Shown here: positions 29,183 through 38,567 of the stretch, piece after piece
How the letters are laid out: each line of letters starts with the position of its first letter
Position numbering within the stretch: position 1 is the stretch's first letter
Assembly (NCBI GenBank): GCA_021826025.1
Contig: JAKBBG010000007.1
Coordinates: 6,840 to 48,473, forward strand
DNA from: Pseudomonadota bacterium
GTDB lineage: Bacteria; Pseudomonadota; Gammaproteobacteria; Burkholderiales; Ferrovaceae
Direction: 5' to 3'
Length of the DNA: 41,634 nucleotides
The notes under the pieces: generated by a model
Database searches by the model: none
What the model was told of the DNA's origin: nothing
Seen by the model: only the letters and a program-made list of their open reading frames with translations
Made by a program: the position numbers and the translations under genes

Positions 29183-30502
29183 TCAGAAGCGGTGCACGAT
29201 ACCGACGCCGTACGTGTTGTACGTGGTGGGCTGGCCGCCCGTGGGTCCGCCGGGAATCTGGCCGCCGGACTTCTTGTCGAACATGAGGCCGGCATACAGG
29301 TTGGTGCGCTTGCTCAGGTCGTAGTCGGCGAGCAGCGACAGGTACTGGTCGGAACCGGAAGGCTGGACCTTGGTGGCGCCACCGTTGAAGCCGTTCACGC
29401 TGTTGTAGTTGCCGGCCTGGAGCTGGGCGTCATAGTAGCCCATGGAGAAGCGGAACGCCTGGGTGACCTGCCACTTGCCGCCCGCCCAGTACACGTTGTA
29501 GGTCTTCTCGCCGATGAATTCGCCGGTAAACGCGTTCAGCGGGTTGACGGTGTAGCCGTACACCTGGGTCAGGGTGGAGTCGGCCGCCGGGTTGCCCGGG
29601 GTGTTCCACTGGATGCGCTGGTAGCCGGCGGTGAGCTTCAGGGGGTCGATCACCTGGTAGCGCAGGGTGCCCGTGAAGGAACGGAGATTCAGGAACTGCG
29701 CGCCCACCGTGTTTGCCGAGGGGTCGGAGAAAATGTTGGTGCTGTCCTGGGCTTCCTGGGTGGCCAGCTCGAAGCCGAAGCGCTTGCCTTCATAGCCGAA
29801 GCTCGCTTCCCCGGTGCTGCGGGCCGAGGTGTTGCCGGCCATGCCGCCGACGCCGTAGAGGGCGTTCAGTCCCCATTCGCCGAAATTCTTCGAATACTTG
29901 ATGGAGTTATCCACGCGGGCGCTGTCCGTCGCGCCGCCGCCGCCGTAGAAGCCGGAGAAGTTGATGGGGGAGAACATCTGGGCGTTGACCGGGTCATAGC
30001 CGCCGGAAATGCCGGTGATGATGTCCAGTTCCAGGCTGTTTTGACGGCCCAGGGTGACCGTGCCCCAGTCGTTGTTGGAAAGGCCGATCAGGGCGGCGCG
30101 GCCGAACAGCTGGCCGTTCAGGCTCGTGTCAACCACCATGCTGCCCGACTTGTTCGGCAGCCCGGCACCGGCCAGTCCCGAAGAGGACAGCATGCCGTTG
30201 GCGGCGCTGATGGCGGATTCCAGGCGGAAGAACGCCTGCGTCCCGTTGCCCAGGTCTTCGGTCCCCTTGATGCCCCAGCGGGTCTGGTATTCGCCGCCGT
30301 TCATCATGCCGATGGTGGTGCCCAGCTTCTGGTAGGAGCCGGCGCCCGTGGGGCCCGCACCCGTCACAAAGGTGGAACTGAAGTTGCCTGCGTGGGTCAG
30401 TTCCGCCACGCCCAGGTCCAGAATGCCGTACAGCGTCACGTCCGCGTGCGCCGTTCCAGCCACAGCGCCCAGCGCTGCCAGTGCCATCAAAGTTTTTTTC
30501 AT
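29183..30502 (-). CDS. General porin 2 (betaproteobacterial type)
   Basis: 439 aa, a diverged paralogue of porin 1 in the same direction. Seen: signal peptide MKKTLMALAALGAVAGTAHA, mature start DVTLYGILDLG, tail ending in VHRF. The first strands and the YDLSKRTNLYAG segment near the C-terminus match porin 1 (YHLSKRTDFYAG), while loops differ, suggesting an old duplication with changed selectivity. No cysteine pair like that of porin 1. The ATG has GGAG 6 bases upstream. The leader contains short G-C inverted repeats (30537-30570) of unknown use. Confidence 0.94.
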   Translation of the reverse strand: MKKTLMALAALGAVAGTAHADVTLYGILDLGVAELTHAGNFSSTFVTGAGPTGAGSYQKLGTTIGMMNGGEYQTRWGIKGTEDLGNGTQAFFRLESAISAANGMLSSSGLAGAGLPNKSGSMVVDTSLNGQLFGRAALIGLSNNDWGTVTLGRQNSLELDIITGISGGYDPVNAQMFSPINFSGFYGGGGATDSARVDNSIKYSKNFGEWGLNALYGVGGMAGNTSARSTGEASFGYEGKRFGFELATQEAQDSTNIFSDPSANTVGAQFLNLRSFTGTLRYQVIDPLKLTAGYQRIQWNTPGNPAADSTLTQVYGYTVNPLNAFTGEFIGEKTYNVYWAGGKWQVTQAFRFSMGYYDAQLQAGNYNSVNGFNGGATKVQPSGSDQYLSLLADYDLSKRTNLYAGLMFDKKSGGQIPGGPTGGQPTTYNTYGVGIVHRF

Positions 30503-30664
30503 CGTTCGCTCCATGAGGAATAAATGCCGTCAGGACCCCCTGCGTGCAGGGCCGTATAACCGACAGGGGGATGCTAAGGAGCGAATGTGACAGTTGCGTT
30601 AAATGCGGGGAGCGGGGGAAAGAAATGAAAGGGGGCCGGCCATCACGTTTCATTTTTGCAACAG

Positions 30665-30693
30665 GTTCCTCCCGGCCGCCGGACGGGAGGAAC
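30665..30693 (-). terminator. Strong hairpin past the RND operon, probable terminator without T tract
   Basis: Perfect 10-bp stem (GTTCCTCCCG at 30665-30674 with CGGGAGGAAC at 30684-30693) 12 bp beyond the stop of the outer-membrane gene. On the minus strand no T run follows, so it may act with Rho or protect the 3' end rather than terminate by itself. Confidence 0.45.
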
Positions 30694-30704
30694 GGGGAAT
30701 GCGC

Positions 30705-32105
30705 TTACCAGGAACCGCCGATGGCGCGGATCAGGCCGACGCTCGCTTCCATGCGGGCCGTGCGGATGTCCAGTTCCACCCGCTCGGTGCGCAGCTTGGC
30801 GTTTTCGGCGTCGATCACTTCCAGGTAGCTGACGGCACCGCCCAGGTAGCGGTTGGTCGCAAGGTCATAGGTATGTTCGGCCGCCACCACGGCGGCCTTC
30901 TGGTGCCGGTTCTCTTCCTCCAGGTAATGGAGCAGCGCCAGGTTGTCTTCCACTTCCTTGAAGGCGTTGAGCACGGTCTGGCGGTAAATCGCCGCCGCCT
31001 CGTTGGTGCGGGCCGTGGCCTGGTCCACCGCGGCCTGGCGGAGTCCGGCATCGAAAATGTTGTAGAAGGCGAAGGGGCCGAGGGACCAGAAGCTGTTGGG
31101 CGACGTGAGCAGCATGCCGCCTCCGGTGTTCTGGAATCCGCCCACCGCGCCCAGGGAAATTTCCGGGAAGAACGCGGCGCGCGCCACGCCGACCGTGTCG
31201 TTGGCTGCGGCCACGCGCCGTTCGGCGGCGGCGATGTCGGGGCGCCGCTGCAGCACCTGGGAGGGAATGGTGGCGGGTATGTTCGGATAGACGGCCATGA
31301 GCGGCTGCGGCGCGATGGAAAAGCTCGAGGCCGCCTTCCCCAGCAGCACGGCGATGGCATGCTCATGCAGCGCCCGCTGGGACACCGCCTTGAACTTGAG
31401 CGCCTGGGTTTCCTCCAGCAGCGTCTGCGAGCGGGCCACGTCCAGGCCGGACACGATGCCTTCGTCGTGGCGGTGCTGCATCAGGTCCAGTTCGCTCTGG
31501 TACGCCTTGATGGAATCCGTGAACAGCTGGATCTGGGAATCGAGGCCGCGCAGCAGGACGTATTCCGTGGCGAGCCGCGCCTGCAGGCTGAGCCGGACCG
31601 ACTCCACGTCCTGGCGGCTCGCCTGGGCGAGCGCTTCGGCCGATGCGATGGCGCTGCGGATGTGCCCCCACAAGTCGATTTCGTACATGAAGCCGACCCC
31701 CACGGTCTTGTCGCCGTACACGTTGGGCAGTGCCGGCCCGCGCAGGGGACGGTTGATGGATTCGCGGTTGGTGGTGCGGTCCCCGATGGCGTTGATCTGC
31801 GGATACAGCCGCGCGCTTTCTTCCGAAAAGAAGGCGTTGGCCGCGTCATAGCGCGCCAGGGCGGCGGCAAGCTCCAGGTTGCCGGTTTCGAGTTCCTTTT
31901 CCATCCCGTCCAGCAGGGGATCCTGGAACAGGGCCCACCATTCGCCGCGCTTGATCTGGTCGGCCGGATGGGCGTAATGCCAGGTCCCGTCCTCCTTGAA
32001 GGCCTCCGTGGCCGGCGTGGTGGGCCGGGAGTACTCGGGAATCAGGGAACACCCCGCCAGGGCCAGGGCCGCCAGGGAAAGAGCCGCGAAACGCCTGCAC
32101 TTCAT
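30705..32105 (-). CDS. RND efflux outer-membrane lipoprotein, NodT/OprM family
   Basis: 466 aa. Trimeric TolC-like channel completing the efflux system. Seen: lipoprotein signal with lipobox LAGC (Cys19), then two OEP repeats; WWALFQDPLLDGM (56-68), EIDLWGHIRSAI (142-153), a mid-protein RRPDIAAAERRVAAAN block and Y-L-E-V-I-D-A near the end are typical of NodT-type proteins. The ATG overlaps the adaptor stop by 4 bp (ATGA). Third gene of pump-adaptor-channel. Confidence 0.95.
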   Translation of the reverse strand: MKCRRFAALSLAALALAGCSLIPEYSRPTTPATEAFKEDGTWHYAHPADQIKRGEWWALFQDPLLDGMEKELETGNLELAAALARYDAANAFFSEESARLYPQINAIGDRTTNRESINRPLRGPALPNVYGDKTVGVGFMYEIDLWGHIRSAIASAEALAQASRQDVESVRLSLQARLATEYVLLRGLDSQIQLFTDSIKAYQSELDLMQHRHDEGIVSGLDVARSQTLLEETQALKFKAVSQRALHEHAIAVLLGKAASSFSIAPQPLMAVYPNIPATIPSQVLQRRPDIAAAERRVAAANDTVGVARAAFFPEISLGAVGGFQNTGGGMLLTSPNSFWSLGPFAFYNIFDAGLRQAAVDQATARTNEAAAIYRQTVLNAFKEVEDNLALLHYLEEENRHQKAAVVAAEHTYDLATNRYLGGAVSYLEVIDAENAKLRTERVELDIRTARMEASVGLIRAIGGSW

Positions 32106-33295
32106 GAGTGTTGGCCTTTCTCGCCTGTCTTGGCAGCGGCGTCCATCACGCGCACGAGGTCGCCGTTGGCGAGGGAATCCGGCGGGCTGTCCACGATCCG
32201 GTCACCCGGCTGCAGGCCCGCCACCACTTCCACTTCGGTGCCGAAATCCCGTCCCAGCGAGATGTTGACGAGCTTCACGTGGCTGTCGGGCTGGAGCACC
32301 GCAAGCTGCAGGCCCTGGGCGCGGAAAATCAGTGCGCTCGCCGGCACGCGCCGGATGGCGGCATTTTCCGGCAGCTCAAACGTCACTTCGGCGTAGCTGC
32401 CCGGCGTGAGCAGCCCTTCCTTGTTGCTCACCGACAGCTCCACCAGCAGGGTGCCGGAATTGCCGTTGATGGAACCCGACGTGCGCACCACCACCGCCTT
32501 GAATTTTTTCCCGGGAAATTCCGGCACGACGAGGGACGCCTGCATGTCCTTCTTGATCTGGGGCGTGTAGTTCTGCGGCACCGGCACGTACAGCCGCAGG
32601 GGATCGACCGACGCCACGTTGAACAGCTCGATGCCGCTGCCGGCGTTGATCAGGGCACCCACGTCCGTTTTTCGCGCCGTGACCACGCCGTTGAACGGCG
32701 AGACCACGTGCTTGAAGGTTTCGAACGCCTCGATGCGCCGGACATTGGCGCGGGCAGCGTCCACCTGGGCCTTGCGCGCCTCGAGGTCGGCCACCTTCTG
32801 GTCGGTTTCCTGTTTCGAGACGGAATCGGTGGCAAGCAGGTTGAGCCAGCGTCTGGCGGTCACGTCCGCCAGGTTCTGGTTGGCGAGCGCGCTCACGAGG
32901 TCCGCCTTGGCCTGCTGGAGTTGCTGATCCAGTTCAGGCGTATCGATGTCGGCCAGCAGTTCGCCGGTTTTCACGCGCGCTCCGATGTCGTGGTACCAGT
33001 GCAGCAGGTAGCCGTCGACCCGTGCATAGATGGGCGCGTCGATGAAAGGCTGCAGGCTTCCGGGCAACACCAGGTCGCGCAGGGCGCCTCCGTGGCTGGG
33101 CGAAATCACGGCCACCGAAGGGATCGCCTGCTGCTGCGTCCAGGTGTTCACATCGCGCGATTCCCGGTAGCGCGAAAACAGTCCCCAGGCCACGATCAGC
33201 AAGGCCACCGCCAGGACAATGACGCCGATCCGTTTCATGCGCGCCTTGGCTTCCGGGCTCATTTCGCGCAGATATTGTTCAGACTCATGTTGCAT
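32102..33295 (-). CDS. RND efflux periplasmic adaptor (membrane fusion protein)
   Basis: 397 aa. Links the pump to the outer-membrane channel. Seen: an N-terminal membrane anchor (about 22-41) rather than a lipobox, a biotinyl-lipoyl-like segment YARVDGYLLHWYHDIGARVKTG split across residues 89-110, an alpha-hairpin (about 120-190), and V-S-P-F-N-G-V-V-T-A-R-K, the usual second half of the lipoyl domain. Start at 33295 is supported by GGAG 6 bases upstream and overlaps the pump stop by 11 bp; an upstream in-frame ATG lacks a ribosome-binding site. Confidence 0.94.
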   Translation of the reverse strand: MQHESEQYLREMSPEAKARMKRIGVIVLAVALLIVAWGLFSRYRESRDVNTWTQQQAIPSVAVISPSHGGALRDLVLPGSLQPFIDAPIYARVDGYLLHWYHDIGARVKTGELLADIDTPELDQQLQQAKADLVSALANQNLADVTARRWLNLLATDSVSKQETDQKVADLEARKAQVDAARANVRRIEAFETFKHVVSPFNGVVTARKTDVGALINAGSGIELFNVASVDPLRLYVPVPQNYTPQIKKDMQASLVVPEFPGKKFKAVVVRTSGSINGNSGTLLVELSVSNKEGLLTPGSYAEVTFELPENAAIRRVPASALIFRAQGLQLAVLQPDSHVKLVNISLGRDFGTEVEVVAGLQPGDRIVDSPPDSLANGDLVRVMDAAAKTGEKGQHS

Positions 33296-36200
33296 TCGGC
33301 TCTCCTGCTCCATTCGGGACGTCGTCGTCCTCGTTGTCGTCTTCGCTCTCTTCTTCCTCAAACTTGTCCCCGGCATGCACCAGACTGAACACCACGGGCA
33401 CGAAAATCAGGGTACTCAGGGTGGCGATCGTCAGCCCGCCGATCACCGCGCGACCGAGCGGCGCGTTCTGCTCCCCGCCGTCGCCCAGCCCCAGCGACAT
33501 GGGGGCCATGCCGATGATCATGGCGAGCGCCGTCATGAGCACCGGACGGAAGCGCGTGAATCCGGCTTCCACGGCCGCAATCGCCGAATCGTGGGTGATG
33601 TGCAGCCGTTCGCGCGCGAAGCTCACCACCAGGATGCTGTTGGCCGTGGCCACCCCCATGCACATGATGGCTCCGGTGAGCGCCGGCACCGACAGGGTGG
33701 TGTGGGTCATGAACAGCATCCAGATGATGCCCGCCAGGGCGGACGGCAGCGCCGTGATGATCACGAAGGGGTCGAGCCAGGACTGGAAATTCACCACGAT
33801 CAGCAGGTAAATGAGCAGGATGGAGGCGACAAGCCCCATCAGCAGGCCCGCGAAGGAGGACTCCATGATGGGCACCTGCCCCAGCACGGAAACGGTCGCC
33901 CCCTTGGGAATCCTGGGACGGCTTTTCTCGATGAGCTGGTGGATGTCCGTCGAAACCGACCCCAGGTCCTGCCCCTGGATGTTCGCGAAAATGTCGAAGG
34001 AGGGCTGGATGGCGTAGTGGGTCACCACCGCCTCGCTCGTGGTGCGGTTGATGGTGGCCAGGCCGCCCAGCACTTGCATCCGCTGCAGTTCCCGCCCGGG
34101 AGCCGCCTCACCGGCCGATGCCGCGAGTTTGGGCGCCGTCACCGTGACCGGCACGTTTTCCAGCGCGGACAGGGTATCTATCCGGTACTGGGGCGTCTGC
34201 ACCACGATGGGGTAGGACACGCCGTTGCGCAGGTTCAGCCAGAACGTGGGGGCGATCTGGAAGTTGCCCGACAGGGTGGCCATGAGGTTCTTGGCCACGT
34301 CCCGTTCCGTCACGCCCAGGGTATGGGCCCGGGTCCGGTCCACGTCCACGTTGAACTGGGGATAGCTGGTGGACTGCTGGATGCGGGCGTCGGCGATCCC
34401 GTTCACGTGCCGCACTTCGCGCAGCATGTTGTGGATGTAGGCGAGGTTGGCGTCGTGATTGGGGCCCTTGATCTGGACGTCGATGGGGGCCGGCGCACCG
34501 AAGTTGAGGATCTGGCTCACGATGTCCGCCGGCAGGAACGCGAAGTCGGTGCCGGGAAATTTTTCCGGAAGCACCGTGCGCAGCCGCTTCACATAATCCG
34601 CCGTGGCCCCGTGATTCTCCTTCATGGAAATGAGGATGTCGCCGTCTTCCGGCCCGATGGTTCCGGTGTTGCTGTAGGCGGTGTTGATCCCGCTCACCGT
34701 CAGGCCGATGTTGTCCATGATGTTGTCGACTTCATCTTTCGGGATGACGTCGCGGATGACGTTTTCGATCTTGTCGAACAGGCTGGCGGTTTCCTCCACC
34801 CGCGTACCCACCTGGGCGCGCACGTGCATTTTGATCTGGCCCGCGTCCACGTCCGGGAAAAAGTTGCGGCCCAGGAAGGGGAACAGGGCGAATGAACTGA
34901 ACACCACGACAAGGTAGGCCGGTATGAACACCCGGCGGTGGACCACGGCCGTGTGCAGCATGCCGGCATAGGCTTTCCTCAGCCGGGCGAAACGGCTTTC
35001 GAAGCCCCGCTGGAACGCCACCAGGGCAAAGCGGATCTGGTGGGGCAGCGGGCGCTTGCGGTGACTGGGATCCATCACCCACTCCCCGTGCAGGGAGGCG
35101 TGCGAGGTCCCGCCATGGGGCTTGAGCAGCATGTTCGCCACCGTCGGCACGAAGGTCTGGGACAGGATGAAGGACGCGATCATGGCAAACACCACGGCTT
35201 CCGCCATGGGCACGAACAGGTAGCGTGACACGCCGGTCAGGAAGAACATCGGAATGAACACGATGCAGATGCTGAAGGTGGACACGAAAGCCGGCTGCAC
35301 GATCTGGCTCGCGCCGTCGACGATGGCGGTGCGGACGTCCTTTCCGAATTCCAGGTGGTGGTTGATGTTTTCGATCATGACGGTGGCGTCGTCCACCAGG
35401 ATCCCCACGGCCAGGGCAAGCCCCCCCAGGGTCATGACGTTCATGGTCTCGCCCAGGGCCGCAAGGGTGGCGATGGAACAGAGGATGGCGAGCGGGATGG
35501 AGGCCCCGATGATGAGCGTCGAGCGCCAGCTGCCCAGGAACAGCAGGATCATGAGGCTCGTCAGCAGGGCGGCGATGATCGCTTCACGCACCACGCCGGA
35601 AATGGCCGCCTTCACGAACACCGACTGGTCCGCCAGCAGCTTCACGTCCAGGTCGCTGGGCAGCGTTTCCTTGATCAGGGGGATCATCTTGCGCACGCCG
35701 CTGATGATGTCGAGCGTGGAGGCCGCTCCATTCTTCAGGACGGTGAGCAGCACGGAGCGGCGGCCGTCCACGCGCACGATGTTGATCTGGGGCGGATACC
35801 CGTAACGCACATGGGCCACGTCCCGCAGGAGCACCGTGGAAGTGCCCGATTCCTTGATGGGTGAAACGTTCGCAACCGTCTTGACCGGAATGTTGTTGAG
35901 CTTGTCGTACTCGTCCGGACTGTCGTTGATCTGGATGTTGTATTCGAATTTGCCGATTTTCTCGGTCCCGGCCGGAATGATCAGGTTCTGGGCCGCCAGG
36001 GCGCTGCTCACGTCGTCAGGGGAGACCCCCTTGGACTGCATGGCCTTGGGATCGAGGTCCACCTGGATCTGAAGCACCTTCCCGCCGTAGGGGGAAGGCA
36101 TCGCGCTGCCCGGAACGGTGGCGAGCTGCGGCCGGATGAAGTTCTGGCCGTAGTCGAAAAGGCTTTGCTCGCTGATGGTGGGGCTCGACATGGCGATCTG

Positions 36201-36626
36201 CAGGATGGGGACGGTCGCCGCGTTGTAGTTGAGGATCAGCGGCGGCGTGATGCCCGGCGGCAGGAATTTGAGCACCGTCTGGGAAATGGAAGTCACCTGG
36301 GCCGTGGCGGTGCGGATGTCCACCGTCGGCTGGAAGAAAATCTTGACGACACCGTAGCCCGGCAGCGACGTGGACTCGATGTGCTCGATGTCGTTGACGG
36401 TGGAAGTGAGGTAACGCTCGTAGAGGTAGACGACCCGGCCCGACATGTCTTCGGGCATCAGTCCCGAGTAAGTCCAGACCGCGCTGATGACCGGGATCCG
36501 GATGTCGGGGAAAATGTCCGTCGGCGTGCGCAGGATGGAAAATACGCCAGCCAGCAAAATCAGCAGCGCAAACACGATGAACGTGTAGGGACGGCTCAGT
36601 GCCAGCTTGACGACCCAAGACATCAT
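33285..36626 (-). CDS. RND multidrug efflux pump, inner-membrane subunit
   Basis: 1113 aa, AcrB-like (HAE-1 type), proton-driven. Seen: TM1 after a short amphipathic start, LRTPTDIFPDIRIP (32-45), and the TM4 proton-relay pair Asp412-Asp413 in GILVDDATVMIEN. No charged metal-relay motif of the CusA/CzcA type is evident, so organic substrates are likelier than metal ions, but this is not certain. Odd: a cytoplasmic loop between the halves (about 501-553) rich in His/Arg, and a C-terminal acidic run (1090-1102), which make it some 60-80 residues longer than AcrB. AAGGAA lies 8 bases before the first of two adjacent ATGs. Order pump-adaptor-channel; no regulator gene adjoins. Confidence 0.94.
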   Translation of the reverse strand: MMSWVVKLALSRPYTFIVFALLILLAGVFSILRTPTDIFPDIRIPVISAVWTYSGLMPEDMSGRVVYLYERYLTSTVNDIEHIESTSLPGYGVVKIFFQPTVDIRTATAQVTSISQTVLKFLPPGITPPLILNYNAATVPILQIAMSSPTISEQSLFDYGQNFIRPQLATVPGSAMPSPYGGKVLQIQVDLDPKAMQSKGVSPDDVSSALAAQNLIIPAGTEKIGKFEYNIQINDSPDEYDKLNNIPVKTVANVSPIKESGTSTVLLRDVAHVRYGYPPQINIVRVDGRRSVLLTVLKNGAASTLDIISGVRKMIPLIKETLPSDLDVKLLADQSVFVKAAISGVVREAIIAALLTSLMILLFLGSWRSTLIIGASIPLAILCSIATLAALGETMNVMTLGGLALAVGILVDDATVMIENINHHLEFGKDVRTAIVDGASQIVQPAFVSTFSICIVFIPMFFLTGVSRYLFVPMAEAVVFAMIASFILSQTFVPTVANMLLKPHGGTSHASLHGEWVMDPSHRKRPLPHQIRFALVAFQRGFESRFARLRKAYAGMLHTAVVHRRVFIPAYLVVVFSSFALFPFLGRNFFPDVDAGQIKMHVRAQVGTRVEETASLFDKIENVIRDVIPKDEVDNIMDNIGLTVSGINTAYSNTGTIGPEDGDILISMKENHGATADYVKRLRTVLPEKFPGTDFAFLPADIVSQILNFGAPAPIDVQIKGPNHDANLAYIHNMLREVRHVNGIADARIQQSTSYPQFNVDVDRTRAHTLGVTERDVAKNLMATLSGNFQIAPTFWLNLRNGVSYPIVVQTPQYRIDTLSALENVPVTVTAPKLAASAGEAAPGRELQRMQVLGGLATINRTTSEAVVTHYAIQPSFDIFANIQGQDLGSVSTDIHQLIEKSRPRIPKGATVSVLGQVPIMESSFAGLLMGLVASILLIYLLIVVNFQSWLDPFVIITALPSALAGIIWMLFMTHTTLSVPALTGAIMCMGVATANSILVVSFARERLHITHDSAIAAVEAGFTRFRPVLMTALAMIIGMAPMSLGLGDGGEQNAPLGRAVIGGLTIATLSTLIFVPVVFSLVHAGDKFEEEESEDDNEDDDVPNGAGEPNAT

Positions 36627-36645
36627 AACGGTTATTCCTTCCTTA

Positions 36646-36673
36646 ACTATAAACCAGGTTGGTTCCCGGCCAA
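36646..36673 (-). promoter_or_regulatory. Predicted promoter of the RND operon with an operator-like inverted repeat
   Basis: Minus strand: TTGGCC (36673-36668), 16-bp spacer, TATAGT (36651-36646), 20 bases before the pump start. The spacer contains a perfect 13-bp inverted repeat, AACCA-GGT-TGGTT (36652-36664), touching the -10. A protein bound there would block RNA polymerase, as TetR-type repressors do at efflux promoters. The regulator is not encoded in the window. Confidence 0.5.
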
Positions 36674-36759
36674 ACCGCAGATTCTGCCATCATCCGCGCA
36701 CCCTGCTGTAACCAATTGTAGGCCGGCGCCCGGCCCGGAGAGCCAGAAACGGCGCCGCA

Positions 36760-37551
36760 TCAGGCTCCGAACAGGGCTTCCAGGGCGGCTCCCGGGTCCT
36801 CCGCGCGCATGAACGTTTCGCCCACCAGAAACACGTGGACCCCGTGGGCGCGCATGGCCGCCACGTCCTCGCGGGTCGCGATGCCGCTTTCCGTGATGGG
36901 AATGCGTTCGGGCGGGACCCGGCGGCACAGCCCCCAGGTGGTTTCCAGGCGCGTTTCGAACGTTCGCAGGTCGCGGTTGTTGATGCCCACCAGGGCCGTG
37001 TCGAGCCTGAGGGCGCGGCCCAGCTCTTCGCCGTCGTGCACTTCCACCAGCACGGCAAGCCCCAGGCTGCGTGCCAGGGCCGCCAGGGCCTCGAGGTCCG
37101 GCTGGGACAGGGCGGCCACGATCAGCAGGATGGCGTCGGCCCCCATGACCCGGGACTCGTAGACCTGGTAGGGGTCCACCACGAAATCCTTGCGCAGTAC
37201 GGGCAGGGCACAGGCGGCGCGCGCCAGCTGCAGGTATTCGGGAGCACCCTGGAAATAGTCGCGGTCGGTCAGCACCGACAGGCAGGCCGCGCCATGCCGC
37301 TCGTAGGCGGCCGCGATCAGCGCCGGATCGAAAGCCTCGCGCAGGATCCCCTTGCTGGGGCTCGCCTTCTTGATTTCGGCGATGACGGCCGGGCGCCCGC
37401 GTGCGATCCGGGCGCGCAGGGCGCCTTCGAAATCGCGCGGCGGGGGCGCCTCCCGCGCCGCCTGCACCAGGGCTTCCAGCGGAGTGCGGCGGGCCGCCTC
37501 GGCCACTTCCGCGGCTTTGGTCTGCAGGATGCGTTCGAGCACCGTGCTCAC
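36760..37551 (-). CDS. trpC: Indole-3-glycerol phosphate synthase
   Basis: 263 aa, a single-domain (beta/alpha)8 barrel; not fused to TrpF. Closes the ring of CdRP to indole-glycerol phosphate in tryptophan synthesis. Seen: [11 protein letters not shown] (58-68) with the catalytic lysine and phosphate contacts, VLRKDF (118-123), LVGINNRDL and ITESGI. The start is GTG at 37551, overlapping the trpD TGA by four bases (GTGA), as is common in this pair. Last gene of osmC-trpD-trpC; no clear terminator follows, only a short GC hairpin (36721-36735) without T tract. Confidence 0.97.
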   Translation of the reverse strand: MSTVLERILQTKAAEVAEAARRTPLEALVQAAREAPPPRDFEGALRARIARGRPAVIAEIKKASPSKGILREAFDPALIAAAYERHGAACLSVLTDRDYFQGAPEYLQLARAACALPVLRKDFVVDPYQVYESRVMGADAILLIVAALSQPDLEALAALARSLGLAVLVEVHDGEELGRALRLDTALVGINNRDLRTFETRLETTWGLCRRVPPERIPITESGIATREDVAAMRAHGVHVFLVGETFMRAEDPGAALEALFGA

Positions 37552-38567
37552 TGCCTGCTCCAGGCCACGAGGGCGTCCAGGCGTTCACGCGCCCGGCCGC
37601 TCGCGATGACGTCGCGCGCGGCCGCGATCCCCTCGCGCAGGGTCGGGGCGAGTCCCGCCACGTAAATGGCGGCGCCGGCGTTGAGGGCCACGATTTCAAG
37701 GGCCGGACCGGGCCGGTTGTCCAGCACCATTTCCAGCAGTTCCCGGGACTCCTGTGCGTTTTTCACCAGGATGCTGTTGAGGGGGGCCGGCCGGATGCCG
37801 TAGTCGGCGGGATCCAGCAGGTACTCCCGCACGGCGCCGTCCCTGAGCTCGGCCACGTGGGTGGGGCCCGACAGCGTGATTTCGTCCAGGCCGTCGCTGC
37901 CGTGCACCACCAGGGCATGGCGGCTGCCCAGCCGGTGCAGCACCCCGGCCAGGGTGGCGGTCAGGTGGGGGCTGAACACGCCCAGCAGCTGGTTGGGCGC
38001 GCCGGCCGGATTGGTGAGGGGCCCCAGCAGGTTGAACAGGGTGCGCACCCCGAGCTCGCGCCGCACCGTGGCCGAGTGGCGCATGGCCGTGTGATGGGTG
38101 GGCGCAAACATGAAGCCCAGGCGGCATTCGCGCAGGGACCGGGCCACGGATGCGGGCGTGGCCTGGGTGACCGGTATCCCCAGGGCTTCGAGCACGTCGG
38201 CGCTCCCGGTGGTGGACGACACCGAACGCCCGCCGTGCTTGGCCACGTGGGCGCCGGCTCCCGCCGCCACGAAGGCTGCCGTGGTGGATATGTTGAAGGT
38301 GTGCATGCCGTCCCCGCCGGTGCCGCAGGTGTCCACCACGTGGGCCAGCCCGCCGCTGTCGACGGGGGCCGACAGGCTGCGCATCACTTCCGCGGCGGCG
38401 GCGAGCTCGGTCACGGTTTCGCCCTTGGCGCGCAGGGCCACGATGATGCCGGCCGTCTGCACCGGGGTGGTTTCGCCGGTCATGATGCCCGTCATCACGG
38501 CGAGCATCTGCTCGCGCGAGAGGTCGTTGCGGGCGAGCAGGGCGTTGAGCGCCTCCTTGGGGGTCAC
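37548..38567 (-). CDS. trpD: Anthranilate phosphoribosyltransferase
   Basis: 339 aa. Transfers phosphoribose from PRPP to anthranilate. Seen: [10 protein letters not shown] (78-87) for [21 protein letters not shown], and a C-terminal [14 protein letters not shown] motif. The start is GTG at 38567, overlapping the OsmC stop (GTGA); the frame is open further upstream but that part is a shadow of the OsmC gene. It is not fused to TrpG, and trpE and trpG, the usual upstream partners, are absent from the window. Confidence 0.97.
   Translation of the reverse strand: MTPKEALNALLARNDLSREQMLAVMTGIMTGETTPVQTAGIIVALRAKGETVTELAAAAEVMRSLSAPVDSGGLAHVVDTCGTGGDGMHTFNISTTAAFVAAGAGAHVAKHGGRSVSSTTGSADVLEALGIPVTQATPASVARSLRECRLGFMFAPTHHTAMRHSATVRRELGVRTLFNLLGPLTNPAGAPNQLLGVFSPHLTATLAGVLHRLGSRHALVVHGSDGLDEITLSGPTHVAELRDGAVREYLLDPADYGIRPAPLNSILVKNAQESRELLEMVLDNRPGPALEIVALNAGAAIYVAGLAPTLREGIAAARDVIASGRARERLDALVAWSRQ

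Noticed and set aside
36721-36735. Short GC hairpin as the trpC terminator
   Set aside because: Only a 5-bp stem and no T tract on the minus strand.
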